From NCBI GenBank assembly GCA_002299965.1, contig DBOM01000031.1, positions 44,667 to 108,666 of the forward strand: DNA of 64,000 nt. Direction: 5' to 3'. This DNA comes from Caldiserica bacterium UBA646 (GTDB taxonomy: Bacteria; Caldisericota; Caldisericia; Caldisericales; Caldisericaceae). Below are positions 17,526 through 26,383 of the stretch, piece by piece. The stretch's first letter is position 1. Every line of letters starts with the position of its first letter. The translations under genes and the position numbers were made by a program. The notes below the pieces were generated by a model. That model was not told the origin of the DNA. It was given only the letters and a program-made list of their open reading frames with translations, and did no database searches.

Positions 17526-19193
17526 ATGCTTGATCTAGAAATTGCACAAAATGCAAAAATGAAGGACATAAAAGAAGTTGCAAAGGATATTGGACTTAAG
17601 TATAACGAGATAGGCTTGTACGGAAAGTATATTGCCAAAGTAGACCTTGCTGCTTATAAGAATAGAGCGAAAAGAGCGGATGGGAAATTAATTTTTGTTA
17701 CTGCCATAACTCCCACACCGGCAGGAGAGGGGAAAACTACTACGACGATAGGCCTGGCGGATGCATTGAATGATTTAGGTCAAAAGTCAATGGCAGTAAT
17801 TAGAGAACCTTCATTGGGCCCTGTATTTGGTGTAAAGGGAGGAGCAGCTGGAGGAGGCTACGCACAGGTTATGCCAATGGAAGAAATAAACTTGCAGTTT
17901 ACCGGGGATATCCCTGCAGTAGATGCTGCTCATAACCTTCTTGCTGCGATGATCGACAATCATATTTACCGTGGGAACAAATTAGGAATTGATATGAAGC
18001 ATATTACCTGGGGAAGAACAGTGGATATGAACGATAGAGCTCTCCGCAATGTACTGGTAGGATTAGATAGTGCATCTAATGATTATCCACGGGAGACAAG
18101 ATTTGATATTACGGCTGCATCTGAAATTATGGCAATTCTCTGCCTTGCACGGGGCTTGGAGGATCTAAAGCAGCGTATTTCCCGCATTATTATAGGGTTT
18201 ACTAAAGAGAAGAAGCCAATTACTGCAAAAGATCTAAATGTAGTAGGCGCAATGGCTATCGTATTGCGCAATGCAATTAAGCCTAATCTTGTGCAGACCA
18301 TTGAAAATCATCCTGTATTTGTTCATGGAGGGCCGTTTGCAAATATTGCACATGGTGCAAGTTCGATTACTTCTATAAAACTTGCATTAAAATTATCTGA
18401 TTATGTCGTCACCGAGGGTGGTTTTGCATCTGATCTTGGAGGAGAAAAATTTATGGATATTGTTAGCAGGGCAGGTGGATTTAATCCTTCTGCCGTCGTG
18501 ATTGTTGCAACTATCAGGGCATTAAAGATGCATGGTGGATTAAGCAAAAAAGAATTAAAAGAAGAGAATATTGATGCTTTACAAAAAGGGCTTCTCAACC
18601 TTTCAAAACACATCGAAAATATGCAATTGTTTGGGTTGCCTGTGGTTGTTGCATTAAATAAATTTGGTACAGACACAGACAGGGAAATAGGAATTGTTGA
18701 GGCATTTGTTAAAGCTAACGGCGTTCGATTTGCTGTTTCAAATGTCTGGGAGAATGGTGGCGAAGGAGGAAAAATCCTTGCTAAAGAAGTTTTGGATGCT
18801 ATCAGAAACGATAAAAATCATTTTCATTTTCTTTATGAACTGGACGCATCCATTAAGGAAAAAATTAGCTCAATTGCCTGCAATATGTATGGGGCAAAGA
18901 ATATTATATATACAAAAGAAGCAGAGGGTGCATTACAGCTTATTAATAAACTTAATTACAGTGACTTGCCAGTGTGTATAGCAAAAACTCAATTGTCGTT
19001 GTCGGATGATTCAAAACTAAAAGGAAGGCCGGAAGGATTTGATGTGACAATTCGAGATGTAAGGCTTTCTTCAGGCGCAGGATTTATTGTGCCTATGGCA
19101 GGCAATATAATGACAATGCCGGGACTTCCTAGAATTCCAGCCGCGGAAAGTATGGATATTACAGAGGAAGGGGAGATAACTGGTTTATTCTAA
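17526..19193 (+). CDS. fhs: Formate-tetrahydrofolate ligase
   Basis: 555 residues, normal for the ATP-dependent enzyme making 10-formyl-THF from formate, used in one-carbon metabolism and, in acetogens, the Wood-Ljungdahl methyl branch. The P-loop TPTPAGEGKTTT is near residues 62-73. Also visible are GPVFGVKGGAAGGG and the C-terminal GFIVPMAGNIMTMPGLPR block. SD AAGGAGGC lies 5 nt before the ATG. Its TAA overlaps the smc ATG by one base. No other Wood-Ljungdahl genes are present, so acetogenesis cannot be inferred. Confidence 0.97.
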   Translation: MLDLEIAQNAKMKDIKEVAKDIGLKYNEIGLYGKYIAKVDLAAYKNRAKRADGKLIFVTAITPTPAGEGKTTTTIGLADALNDLGQKSMAVIREPSLGPVFGVKGGAAGGGYAQVMPMEEINLQFTGDIPAVDAAHNLLAAMIDNHIYRGNKLGIDMKHITWGRTVDMNDRALRNVLVGLDSASNDYPRETRFDITAASEIMAILCLARGLEDLKQRISRIIIGFTKEKKPITAKDLNVVGAMAIVLRNAIKPNLVQTIENHPVFVHGGPFANIAHGASSITSIKLALKLSDYVVTEGGFASDLGGEKFMDIVSRAGGFNPSAVVIVATIRALKMHGGLSKKELKEENIDALQKGLLNLSKHIENMQLFGLPVVVALNKFGTDTDREIGIVEAFVKANGVRFAVSNVWENGGEGGKILAKEVLDAIRNDKNHFHFLYELDASIKEKISSIACNMYGAKNIIYTKEAEGALQLINKLNYSDLPVCIAKTQLSLSDDSKLKGRPEGFDVTIRDVRLSSGAGFIVPMAGNIMTMPGLPRIPAAESMDITEEGEITGLF

Positions 19194-22100
19194 TGCACCT
19201 CGAAGAAATCAGGATGTATGGTTTTAAAACTTTTAAGGACAATGTAAGAATTGTTCTCTCTCCAAAGGTTACTTGTATTGTAGGGCCGAATGGTTCAGGT
19301 AAAAGTAATATTGTTGATGCAGTGCGATGGGCACTAGGCGAACAGCGTCTTTCTTTATTGAGAGCGAAAGAAGCGCCTGATCTTATATTTTCTGGGTCTG
19401 CTTTTAAAAAGCAGCTCAGTGTAGCTTCAGTCAAACTTATTTTTAATAACGAAGATCATTTGCTTTCTGTCAAAACTCCACGGGTTGTCATAGAAAGGCG
19501 ATTATATAGGTCAAAGGAATCACATTATTTTGTAAATGACGAGGAAATGCGTCTCCAAGATGTCATGGGATTGTTCTATTCTGCAAAAATATATGGTCAT
19601 ATGTATGCAATTGTGGGTCAAGGAAAGGTCGAAGCTCTGTTACTTGAGAGGCCAGAACAGAAAAAAACCTTAATTGACCAAGTTGCAGGGGTAGAGATTT
19701 TTAAAAAGAGAAAAAGAGAAGCTTTACGCGAGCTCGATAAAGCCGAAGAAAATCTTTTGAGAGTGAAGGATCGTTTTCACGAATTAAAAAAGATGGCAAC
19801 ACGTATTTCTGCTGAAGCAAAGAAAGCACATTTGTATTATACGGTGAAAGATAGGTTAAAACGTCTTGAAGATACCATGCTAAACAGTGAAATTCAACAG
19901 GCTGAACAAGAAATTGCTCGTCTTAAATCTGGCATCGAAGAGATTAACAGAGGATTAGAGCATATTGCGAACAGTTTAGCTGATAAAAAAGTGGAAGAAG
20001 CGGAAATTTTAAAAAAAGAAGAAGATGTTAGAAATGATAAAAACAGGTTACGGGACGAGAAAGAAAAAATTCTTATCGAGGAAACAAAACTCCGTGAAAA
20101 AGAGAAATATCTAAAAGAGAAAAAAGGCGACTTTGTAGCAAAAAAAGAAAACTTTACACAAAAAATAAAAGAGGGAGATCATAAAGTGGCTTCTCTTGCT
20201 GAAGATGTGAAGAATTTATGCAAGAAAAGAGATAATTTTATAGAAACGATAAAAAAAGAAAAAGAAGAAATACAGAGCATAGAGAAAAAGATGTCCGAAA
20301 TGAAAGCTTGTATGATGCCGCTCATCGCAGAAGCCCAAGAAAATGAAGAGGCGCTTGAATCTATACGAGAAGAGAGGGTCAAGAATGAAAAATTGCTTTC
20401 CGTCATTGAGTTTGATATTAGCCGTATAGAAGAAGAGGTTAACGAGTTGGAGATCAATATGTTTGACGTGGAAAAACTTGAAGAGCTGGATATAGCTGCT
20501 ATTAAAGATAGGACAGAAAAGGTATATCTAACAAAAAAAGAATTAGAGATAGAAAGGAAAAAACTGGAAGAACAAATTCTTCTACTTGAGTACGAAATAA
20601 AATCAGATGCGAAATTTATTAATGAGAGAGACGCTACAAGAAAGAGGCATTATGAAGAGGGCACACTGGGGAATTTGCTAAAATTGAAGGAAAGTGTGCC
20701 AGGCATAGAGGAAGAGTTAAAAATAAAAATTCTTCCTTCGGTGAGAGAATTAAACAAAAAAGAAAAAGGGAAATTTTTTATAGAAGATGACCTGATTGAT
20801 GTAAAAGAAAAAGAAGTGGATGGGGTAAAGCCATTGTCTTTTATTATTCATGATGATAAAGGTTTTTTGAATGGCATATATGCTGCGGAAAACTTAGCGG
20901 TTGGAAGAGCATTTTTTAAAAAATATTACGATAAGCTTTTTATTAAAAAAATTATCACCAAAGATGGATTTGTATTGTATTCTCCGTATGAAGTGTGGTG
21001 CAAGGACGACCTCGTAGTACAGGAAAAAATAAAAGAACTTGATAAAAAAAAGAAACAAAATAGTTTTTTAAAAGAGAAACTGGGAAAGAATGATTTAGAA
21101 ATCTCAAGGACTAATGATTTAATCTTTTCACTCCAGAAAGAGCTTGACAGAGGAAACGAAATAAATGCAAGGAGAAATGAGTTAGTTGAGGTGGAAAAAA
21201 GAATATCTGTTTTAACTAAAAAACTTAAAGAAAAGGGAAAAGAAAAAGAATCTACAAAGGCAAAAATTAGTTTCCTTTTAAGTAAAACAAAAGAGGAGAA
21301 CAAGAGCGCAATCTTAGCAGAGAAGGAACAGAGTATGCGTCTCTTGCAAGAGGATCTTCAGAAAAAGGTATTGAGAGTAACCGAGGACAAGTATAGACTT
21401 GAGAAAATCTCAGACGAAGTCGCGAGGATGAATGGGCAAATCAAATTTTACACCGGGGAGATAGATAAATTAAAAGGCGAGAAGGATAAATTTTTGAAAG
21501 AGTTTGGGGATATCGAAAATGAACTGCATGGATTAGAAGGAGGGCTACACGACATTTCTCTCAAAATAAAGAAATTAGAAAACGAGAGCAGTGTGTTGGA
21601 CGAGAGAGAAAGTAAAGTTGTCCGGGAAAGGAAAAAAATTGTTGAAGAAGTTCTGCGATTAAATGGAAAAAAGGAAGAATTGCTTAGAAAAATGGAAAAA
21701 CAACGTATTGCTGTGGCAGAGAAAAATATTCGCATGGAAAACCTGAAAAGCAGTATGGAAGAAAAAGAGATTGAAAGAAGGGAAATTGGATATGAAGTGG
21801 AGAGGGATAGATTAAAAAGAGAAATAAAAGAGCTAAAAGAAAAAATGGAATCACTTGGTGCAATCGATTTCACAAGTGTAGAGGAAGAAGATAAAGTTAT
21901 GGAAGAATTAAAGGAGAAGGAAGCTGTTTATAAAGATGTATCAAGTTCAAAAAGGAAAATTGAAAAGTTTATAAAAGAAACGGACGAAAGAATAAAAGAA
22001 GAATTTGAAAATACATTAACACGGGTAGAAGAGCTTTTCTCTAAATTTTTTAGGAGAATGTTCCAGGGAGGCGAAGCAAGTATAGAGAGGTTTTACGATG

Positions 22101-22447
22101 ATAACGGCGACGTGAAGGGTATTGAGCTGAATGTAAGGCTTCCTGGCCGGAAAAAACAGTCGCTCCCGCTTCTCTCTGGTGGCGAAAAATCTTTGACCGC
22201 CCTTGCATTTCTTTTTGCCATTTTCAATGTAAAGCCAGCACCTTTTTATATTTTGGATGAGGTGGATGCAGCACTTGACGAAGAGAACATAGAACGATTT
22301 GGAAAACTGCTGGGAGAGGAAGCAAATCTTACCCAGTTTGTCGTGATTACGCATAACAAGGAAACGATGCAGAAGGCAGACATTTTGTATGGTATTACGA
22401 TGGAGGATGATGGTATATCCAAAGTAGTTTCTTTAAAGATGGTTTGA
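19193..22447 (+). CDS. smc: Chromosome segregation protein SMC
   Basis: 1084 residues, shorter than the usual 1150-1190. The head halves are conserved: Walker A GPNGSGKS at residues 31-38, Q-loop GQGKVEALL, signature LLSGGEKS near 992 and Walker B ILDEVDAALDE near 1020. Two long charged coiled-coil stretches flank a hinge at about 485-605. The hinge is divergent and lacks the glycine-rich motifs normally seen there. The ATG shares one base with the fhs stop, so synthesis depends on upstream translation. scpA and scpB are not nearby. The partner fhs is unusual. Confidence 0.95.
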   Translation: MHLEEIRMYGFKTFKDNVRIVLSPKVTCIVGPNGSGKSNIVDAVRWALGEQRLSLLRAKEAPDLIFSGSAFKKQLSVASVKLIFNNEDHLLSVKTPRVVIERRLYRSKESHYFVNDEEMRLQDVMGLFYSAKIYGHMYAIVGQGKVEALLLERPEQKKTLIDQVAGVEIFKKRKREALRELDKAEENLLRVKDRFHELKKMATRISAEAKKAHLYYTVKDRLKRLEDTMLNSEIQQAEQEIARLKSGIEEINRGLEHIANSLADKKVEEAEILKKEEDVRNDKNRLRDEKEKILIEETKLREKEKYLKEKKGDFVAKKENFTQKIKEGDHKVASLAEDVKNLCKKRDNFIETIKKEKEEIQSIEKKMSEMKACMMPLIAEAQENEEALESIREERVKNEKLLSVIEFDISRIEEEVNELEINMFDVEKLEELDIAAIKDRTEKVYLTKKELEIERKKLEEQILLLEYEIKSDAKFINERDATRKRHYEEGTLGNLLKLKESVPGIEEELKIKILPSVRELNKKEKGKFFIEDDLIDVKEKEVDGVKPLSFIIHDDKGFLNGIYAAENLAVGRAFFKKYYDKLFIKKIITKDGFVLYSPYEVWCKDDLVVQEKIKELDKKKKQNSFLKEKLGKNDLEISRTNDLIFSLQKELDRGNEINARRNELVEVEKRISVLTKKLKEKGKEKESTKAKISFLLSKTKEENKSAILAEKEQSMRLLQEDLQKKVLRVTEDKYRLEKISDEVARMNGQIKFYTGEIDKLKGEKDKFLKEFGDIENELHGLEGGLHDISLKIKKLENESSVLDERESKVVRERKKIVEEVLRLNGKKEELLRKMEKQRIAVAEKNIRMENLKSSMEEKEIERREIGYEVERDRLKREIKELKEKMESLGAIDFTSVEEEDKVMEELKEKEAVYKDVSSSKRKIEKFIKETDERIKEEFENTLTRVEELFSKFFRRMFQGGEASIERFYDDNGDVKGIELNVRLPGRKKQSLPLLSGGEKSLTALAFLFAIFNVKPAPFYILDEVDAALDEENIERFGKLLGEEANLTQFVVITHNKETMQKADILYGITMEDDGISKVVSLKMV

Positions 22448-22483
22448 TTTTTTTGAATTTTTCTTAACTACCGTCAAAGTACA

Positions 22484-22512
22484 TTGACAATATCTATACC
22501 TGATGTTAAAAT
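22484..22512 (+). promoter_or_regulatory. Promoter of aldolase gene
   Basis: TTGACA (22484-22489), 17-bp spacer, TAAAAT (22507-22512) with extended TG at 22504-22505. The predicted start near 22519 lies downstream of the in-frame ATG at 22503, ruling that codon out as the aldolase start. Confidence 0.8.
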
Positions 22513-22535
22513 GTATTAAAAATAGGAGGTTTAAT

Positions 22536-23621
22536 ATGGAAAAAATTGTTTTAACTCCCGGGAAATTAAAAGGTCTTATAAAGCTTGCTGACAGCGAAGG
22601 AAAATTTAGGATGCTTGCGATTGACCAGCGGGGATCTTTACAGAGTATGCTTGCTAAAGCAGCTGGCAAAAATAAAGAAGAAATCGGATACAATGAGTTG
22701 GCTCTTGCCAAGCGGCTTGTAACTGAATATCTTTCTCCGTATTTTAGCGCTACACTTATGGACCCACAGTTCGGGGTTCCTGAATCTTTAAAATATCTTG
22801 ACAGGCATTCAGCTTTACTTATTGCGCGAGAGAAAAGTGGCACTGAAGCTGCTGGATACAAGAACAACGAAAAAAAGACTGTTTTACTTCACGAATGGAA
22901 TATTGAAAAGATCAAGCGTGCTGGGGCAGACGCTGCAAAACTTCTTTTGTACTACAGAACTGATAATACGGAAGAAGTGAAAGAGTATCAGGAGAATGTC
23001 GTGAAAAAAGTAGGAGAGGAGTGCAAAAAGTATGATTTACCTTTCGTGCTTGAGCCAGTAGGATATGCGTTTAAGGACGATGAACCTTCTACAGATTCTC
23101 CTGAGTTTGCATCTAAAAAACCGGAAATTGTATTAAACATTGCTAGAGAGTTTTCAAAGGAAGAATATGGGGTGGATATTCTCAAACTTGAATTCCCTGT
23201 TAATTTGAAATTTGTCGAAGAATTCCACAATGGCTATTTTGATGGAAAGCAACGAAAGGCAGTGTATACCCTTAAAGACGCAGAAGATGCCTGTTATGAA
23301 ATTACTAAAGTATCTCGTGTTCCCTGGGTTATTCTTAGCGCAGGAGTGGGTATGGAGGAATTTATTCATAATGTAGCGATTGCTTCTAAAGAAGGAGCAT
23401 CAGGTTTTCTTGCCGGAAGAGCCGTGTGGAAAGATTTCACAAAATATTTCCCGAATGAATCAGATATGGTTGTTTGGCTTAAGACTTCCGGTGTAGCTAA
23501 TTATTATAAACTGTATGAGGCAAGCAAGAAAGCGGTTCCTTTTTATGAGCATCAGCAATTTGGAAGTTTTGCAAGTATTGCAATAAAAGGTGCTGGAGAA
23601 GATTGGTATAAAGTATTTTAA
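22536..23621 (+). CDS. Tagatose 1,6-bisphosphate aldolase-like class I aldolase
   Basis: 361 residues from ATG 22536, chosen because ATAGGAGGT lies just before it and the promoter sits downstream of the earlier in-frame ATG. The LacD-type features are AIDQRGSLQSML near residue 30, the ILKLEFPVN strand whose lysine is the likely Schiff base, and GFLAGRAVWKD near the C-terminus. LacD cleaves tagatose 1,6-bisphosphate to dihydroxyacetone phosphate and glyceraldehyde 3-phosphate and often accepts fructose bisphosphate. No other lac/tagatose genes are nearby, so a general glycolytic or sulfo-sugar aldolase role is possible. Confidence 0.85.
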   Translation: MEKIVLTPGKLKGLIKLADSEGKFRMLAIDQRGSLQSMLAKAAGKNKEEIGYNELALAKRLVTEYLSPYFSATLMDPQFGVPESLKYLDRHSALLIAREKSGTEAAGYKNNEKKTVLLHEWNIEKIKRAGADAAKLLLYYRTDNTEEVKEYQENVVKKVGEECKKYDLPFVLEPVGYAFKDDEPSTDSPEFASKKPEIVLNIAREFSKEEYGVDILKLEFPVNLKFVEEFHNGYFDGKQRKAVYTLKDAEDACYEITKVSRVPWVILSAGVGMEEFIHNVAIASKEGASGFLAGRAVWKDFTKYFPNESDMVVWLKTSGVANYYKLYEASKKAVPFYEHQQFGSFASIAIKGAGEDWYKVF

Positions 23622-23692
23622 AGGCACGTTATTTTTTAATAGATAACGCATGAAAATAAAAAACGAAAATTTTTTTGTTTGGTTTAAAAAAA

Positions 23693-24451
23693 ATGCAAAT
23701 TGATAAGGCAAAGGAATGCGCAAGGTTTCTGAAAGAGGCTCATTTTATCGTTGTTCTTACGGGGGCAGGGATTTCAACTAATGCCGGCATCCCTGATTTT
23801 AGAGGACCTCAAGGAATCTATGCAACGGGGGAATACGATGCGGATAAAATTTTTGATTTCTACTATTTTTTACAGGATCCCAGGCCTTTTTATAATTTTG
23901 CGAGAGATTTTTTGGCTAAAACAAAGAATATGAAACCAACTTTTACGCATAATTTTATTGCTGCTTTAGAGAAAGAAGGCAAGATTAAAGGGGTAATTAC
24001 TCAAAATATTGATGCGTTGCATCAACTCGCGGGAAGTAAAAATATCATTGAACTGCATGGCGGCATCTACAAGAGTCACTGTGTCGAATGCGGAAAAGAA
24101 TATTCTCTCAGTGAGATGAGGAAAAAAGTAATGGAAGAAGAAGTGCCCTTATGTGATGAATGTAAAGGTATAATAAAACCTGATATTGTATTTTTTGGTG
24201 AAGAGGTACTTCATTTTAGAGATGCAGAAGAGCTTGCTTATCAATCTGATTTGTTTTTTGTAATAGGTTCAGCGCTTGCAGTTTATCCTGCTGCGATGCT
24301 TCCTAATTTTGCACGAGGAAAACTTGTTGTTGTGTCAAAAGGCGAGGTTAATATTGATCCTATTTCGGTTGAACTTATGGTAGATCAGGATATCGATGAT
24401 TTTTTCAGAGACGTTTCAAAACATTACGGAGGTGGAAAAAATGAGAAGTAA
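23693..24451 (+). CDS. Sir2-family NAD-dependent protein deacylase
   Basis: 252 residues from ATG 23693; a TTG at 23675 would add six residues, and neither has a good SD. Sirtuin motifs are clear: GAGISTNAGIPDFRG (NAD binding), TQNIDALHQLAGS (catalytic region), HGG with the catalytic histidine, a zinc ribbon CVEC/CDEC, and the NAD-loop FFGEEV. Sirtuins remove acetyl or longer acyl groups from lysines using NAD+. It overlaps the next gene by 11 bp, which suggests an operon. Confidence 0.93.
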   Translation: MQIDKAKECARFLKEAHFIVVLTGAGISTNAGIPDFRGPQGIYATGEYDADKIFDFYYFLQDPRPFYNFARDFLAKTKNMKPTFTHNFIAALEKEGKIKGVITQNIDALHQLAGSKNIIELHGGIYKSHCVECGKEYSLSEMRKKVMEEEVPLCDECKGIIKPDIVFFGEEVLHFRDAEELAYQSDLFFVIGSALAVYPAAMLPNFARGKLVVVSKGEVNIDPISVELMVDQDIDDFFRDVSKHYGGGKNEK

Positions 24452-25130
24452 AATTGTTTATTTCGGGCACTCTGCATTTGGTATTGGAATGGATAAGGAG
24501 CGTATTATAATTGATCCTTTTTTGGATGATAATCCTCTTTCGCCAATTACAGCAGATCAGTGTACGGCGAAGTATATATTTGTTACACATGGGCACCACG
24601 ATCATTTAGGTGATACAATTAAAATAGCAAAGAAGAACAATGCTCTTGTTATCGCTCCTTTTGAGATAATACAATATGTTTTAGCTCATGGTGTCAAAAA
24701 TGTATGTCCAATGAACATTGGAGGAAGCCGCCATTTTGACTTTGGAGAGGTTAAAATGGTATTGGCTATGCACAGTTCTTCTATTGTAGAGGGAGATAAA
24801 ATTATTTATGCAGGGAATCCGTGCGGCTATGTTTTAAAAATCGATGGCTTTAATATCTACCACGCTGGAGATACAGGCTTATTCCTTAACATGGAATTGA
24901 TAGGAGGCCAAACATGGATTGATGTTGCTATTCTTCCAATTGGCAGTACTTATACTATGGATATCCATGATGCTGTTGTTGCTACAAAGTTTCTTCATCC
25001 AACAGCAGTTATTCCCATGCATTATAATACCTGGGACGAAATAAAAGTGGATGTAGAAGAATTTAGGAAAGGCATAGAAAACGAAACTAATGCGAAATGC
25101 ATTATCCTAAAACCCGGCGAGGGATATTAG
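24441..25130 (+). CDS. UPF0173 metal-dependent hydrolase (MBL fold)
   Basis: 229 residues from ATG 24441, preceded by GGAGGTGG; an earlier in-frame start at 24396 lies deep inside the sirtuin gene and has no SD. The metallo-beta-lactamase motif THGHHDHLGD supplies the two-metal site, with further ligands in MHSS, HAGDTG and IPMHYN. The UPF0173 family has no established substrate. The 11-bp overlap with the sirtuin gene implies co-translation, but no functional link is known. Confidence 0.9.
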   Translation: MRSKIVYFGHSAFGIGMDKERIIIDPFLDDNPLSPITADQCTAKYIFVTHGHHDHLGDTIKIAKKNNALVIAPFEIIQYVLAHGVKNVCPMNIGGSRHFDFGEVKMVLAMHSSSIVEGDKIIYAGNPCGYVLKIDGFNIYHAGDTGLFLNMELIGGQTWIDVAILPIGSTYTMDIHDAVVATKFLHPTAVIPMHYNTWDEIKVDVEEFRKGIENETNAKCIILKPGEGY

Positions 25131-25181
25131 GATACGAACTTTTTATATTCAGAGCTGTCTAAAATATAAAAGGAGGCGGCA

Positions 25182-26201
25182 ATGAAAAAATTATCAATTG
25201 TTTTTATTATTTTTTGTATGGTGTTTTCTTTTACTAGTTTTGTTAGAGCCAATGATAATATAGAAGTGAAAGTTGTAACGGATAAAACATATTATCTTGT
25301 TGGAGAGCCTGTAAAGATTACATATACGATAACTAACAACAGTGATAGTCCACTCCGTTTTACTTTTAATACTACACAGATGTATGATTTTTCTATTGTT
25401 GATTATGGCTATTATGGCACATTGGTTTATAGATGGTCTAAAGGCAAGACATTTGCTCAAGTAATAACATATCTTGAAATTCCTGCGCACAGCAGCAGGA
25501 ATTTCACTGCAGTCTGGAATCAAAAGAATAATGTAGGCAAGGCAGTTTCTGTTGGGGAATATAAAGTGAGTTTTTGGCTTGTTTCGGAAGAAATCCCTGG
25601 TAAAACTAAAGAAACTGTATATCTCGCATCAACTCTGGTTAAAATTTCAAGTATTGTCAATATACCCTTTCAAGATATTGCTGACCCTACAGTGCAATAT
25701 TCTGTTAAATTTCTCTACGAAAAAGGTTTAATAAAAGGCTATCCCGATGGAACATTTAAACCTGAAAAGTATCTTACAAGAACAGAAGGTGCCGTACTTA
25801 TTTTGAGAATAATGAATATTGAGCTTAAAGATGATTATAAGCAGGATTTTGTGGATGTGCCAATGGATTTTTGGGGATTTAGATGGATTGAAGAGGCGTT
25901 TAGCAGGGGGATTGTAAAAGGCACAGGGCAGGGTAAATTTTCACCAAATAGCGAAATTACACGTGGAGAGTTCGTCACAATGCTTGTGAGAGCCTTGGCT
26001 CTTTCCATTGTTGATGGAGAAAATCCATTTATTGACCTAAATCCATCTTATTTTGGATACAGGGAAATTATAACTGCTTTTTACAGCGGGATAATTGTTG
26101 GCGCCAGCGAAAACGGAAAGATTTATTTTAAGCCGTTAGGTGTATTAACCAGAGGAGATGCGGCTATTTTAATGGGAAAGGCAATTGAGGTAAAGGAATA
26201 G
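25182..26201 (+). CDS. Secreted protein: BsuPI-like domain plus three SLH domains
   Basis: 339 residues. A signal peptide covers about residues 1-23 (ends VRANDN). Residues 28-155 resemble the BsuPI intracellular-proteinase-inhibitor domain, a beta-sandwich (YYLVGEPVKITYTI, SVGEYKVSF). Three S-layer homology repeats follow: FQDIADPTVQYSVKFL with GYPDGTFKPE, then WIEEAFSRGIVKGTG with FSPNSEITRGEF, then a third ending ILMGKAIEVKE. SLH domains bind cell-wall polymer and hold the protein at the envelope. SD AAGGAGGC is strong. Exact role unknown. Confidence 0.85.
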   Translation: MKKLSIVFIIFCMVFSFTSFVRANDNIEVKVVTDKTYYLVGEPVKITYTITNNSDSPLRFTFNTTQMYDFSIVDYGYYGTLVYRWSKGKTFAQVITYLEIPAHSSRNFTAVWNQKNNVGKAVSVGEYKVSFWLVSEEIPGKTKETVYLASTLVKISSIVNIPFQDIADPTVQYSVKFLYEKGLIKGYPDGTFKPEKYLTRTEGAVLILRIMNIELKDDYKQDFVDVPMDFWGFRWIEEAFSRGIVKGTGQGKFSPNSEITRGEFVTMLVRALALSIVDGENPFIDLNPSYFGYREIITAFYSGIIVGASENGKIYFKPLGVLTRGDAAILMGKAIEVKE

Positions 26202-26222
26202 TTAAGACCAGTGATGTATAAA

Positions 26223-26250
26223 TTGAAAATTACTTTATTTGTTGTATAAT
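26223..26250 (+). promoter_or_regulatory. Promoter and long leader of UPF0182 gene
   Basis: TTGAAA (26223-26228), 16-bp spacer, TATAAT (26245-26250). The predicted start near 26257 leaves a leader of about 127 nt before the ATG, long for this window. It contains the inverted repeat ACTATC/GATAGT (26287-26292 and 26309-26314). No known riboswitch class was recognised. Confidence 0.6.
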
Positions 26251-26383
26251 ACAATACTGATATATAGATGCTTTGGGGAAATAACGACTATCCTGATTGT
26301 GATGGTACGATAGTATGATAACGCATGGAGTTTGTTTTGTAAGAGATTAGTATTGCTAAAAATTTAGAGGGAGGTGAGCGAGC

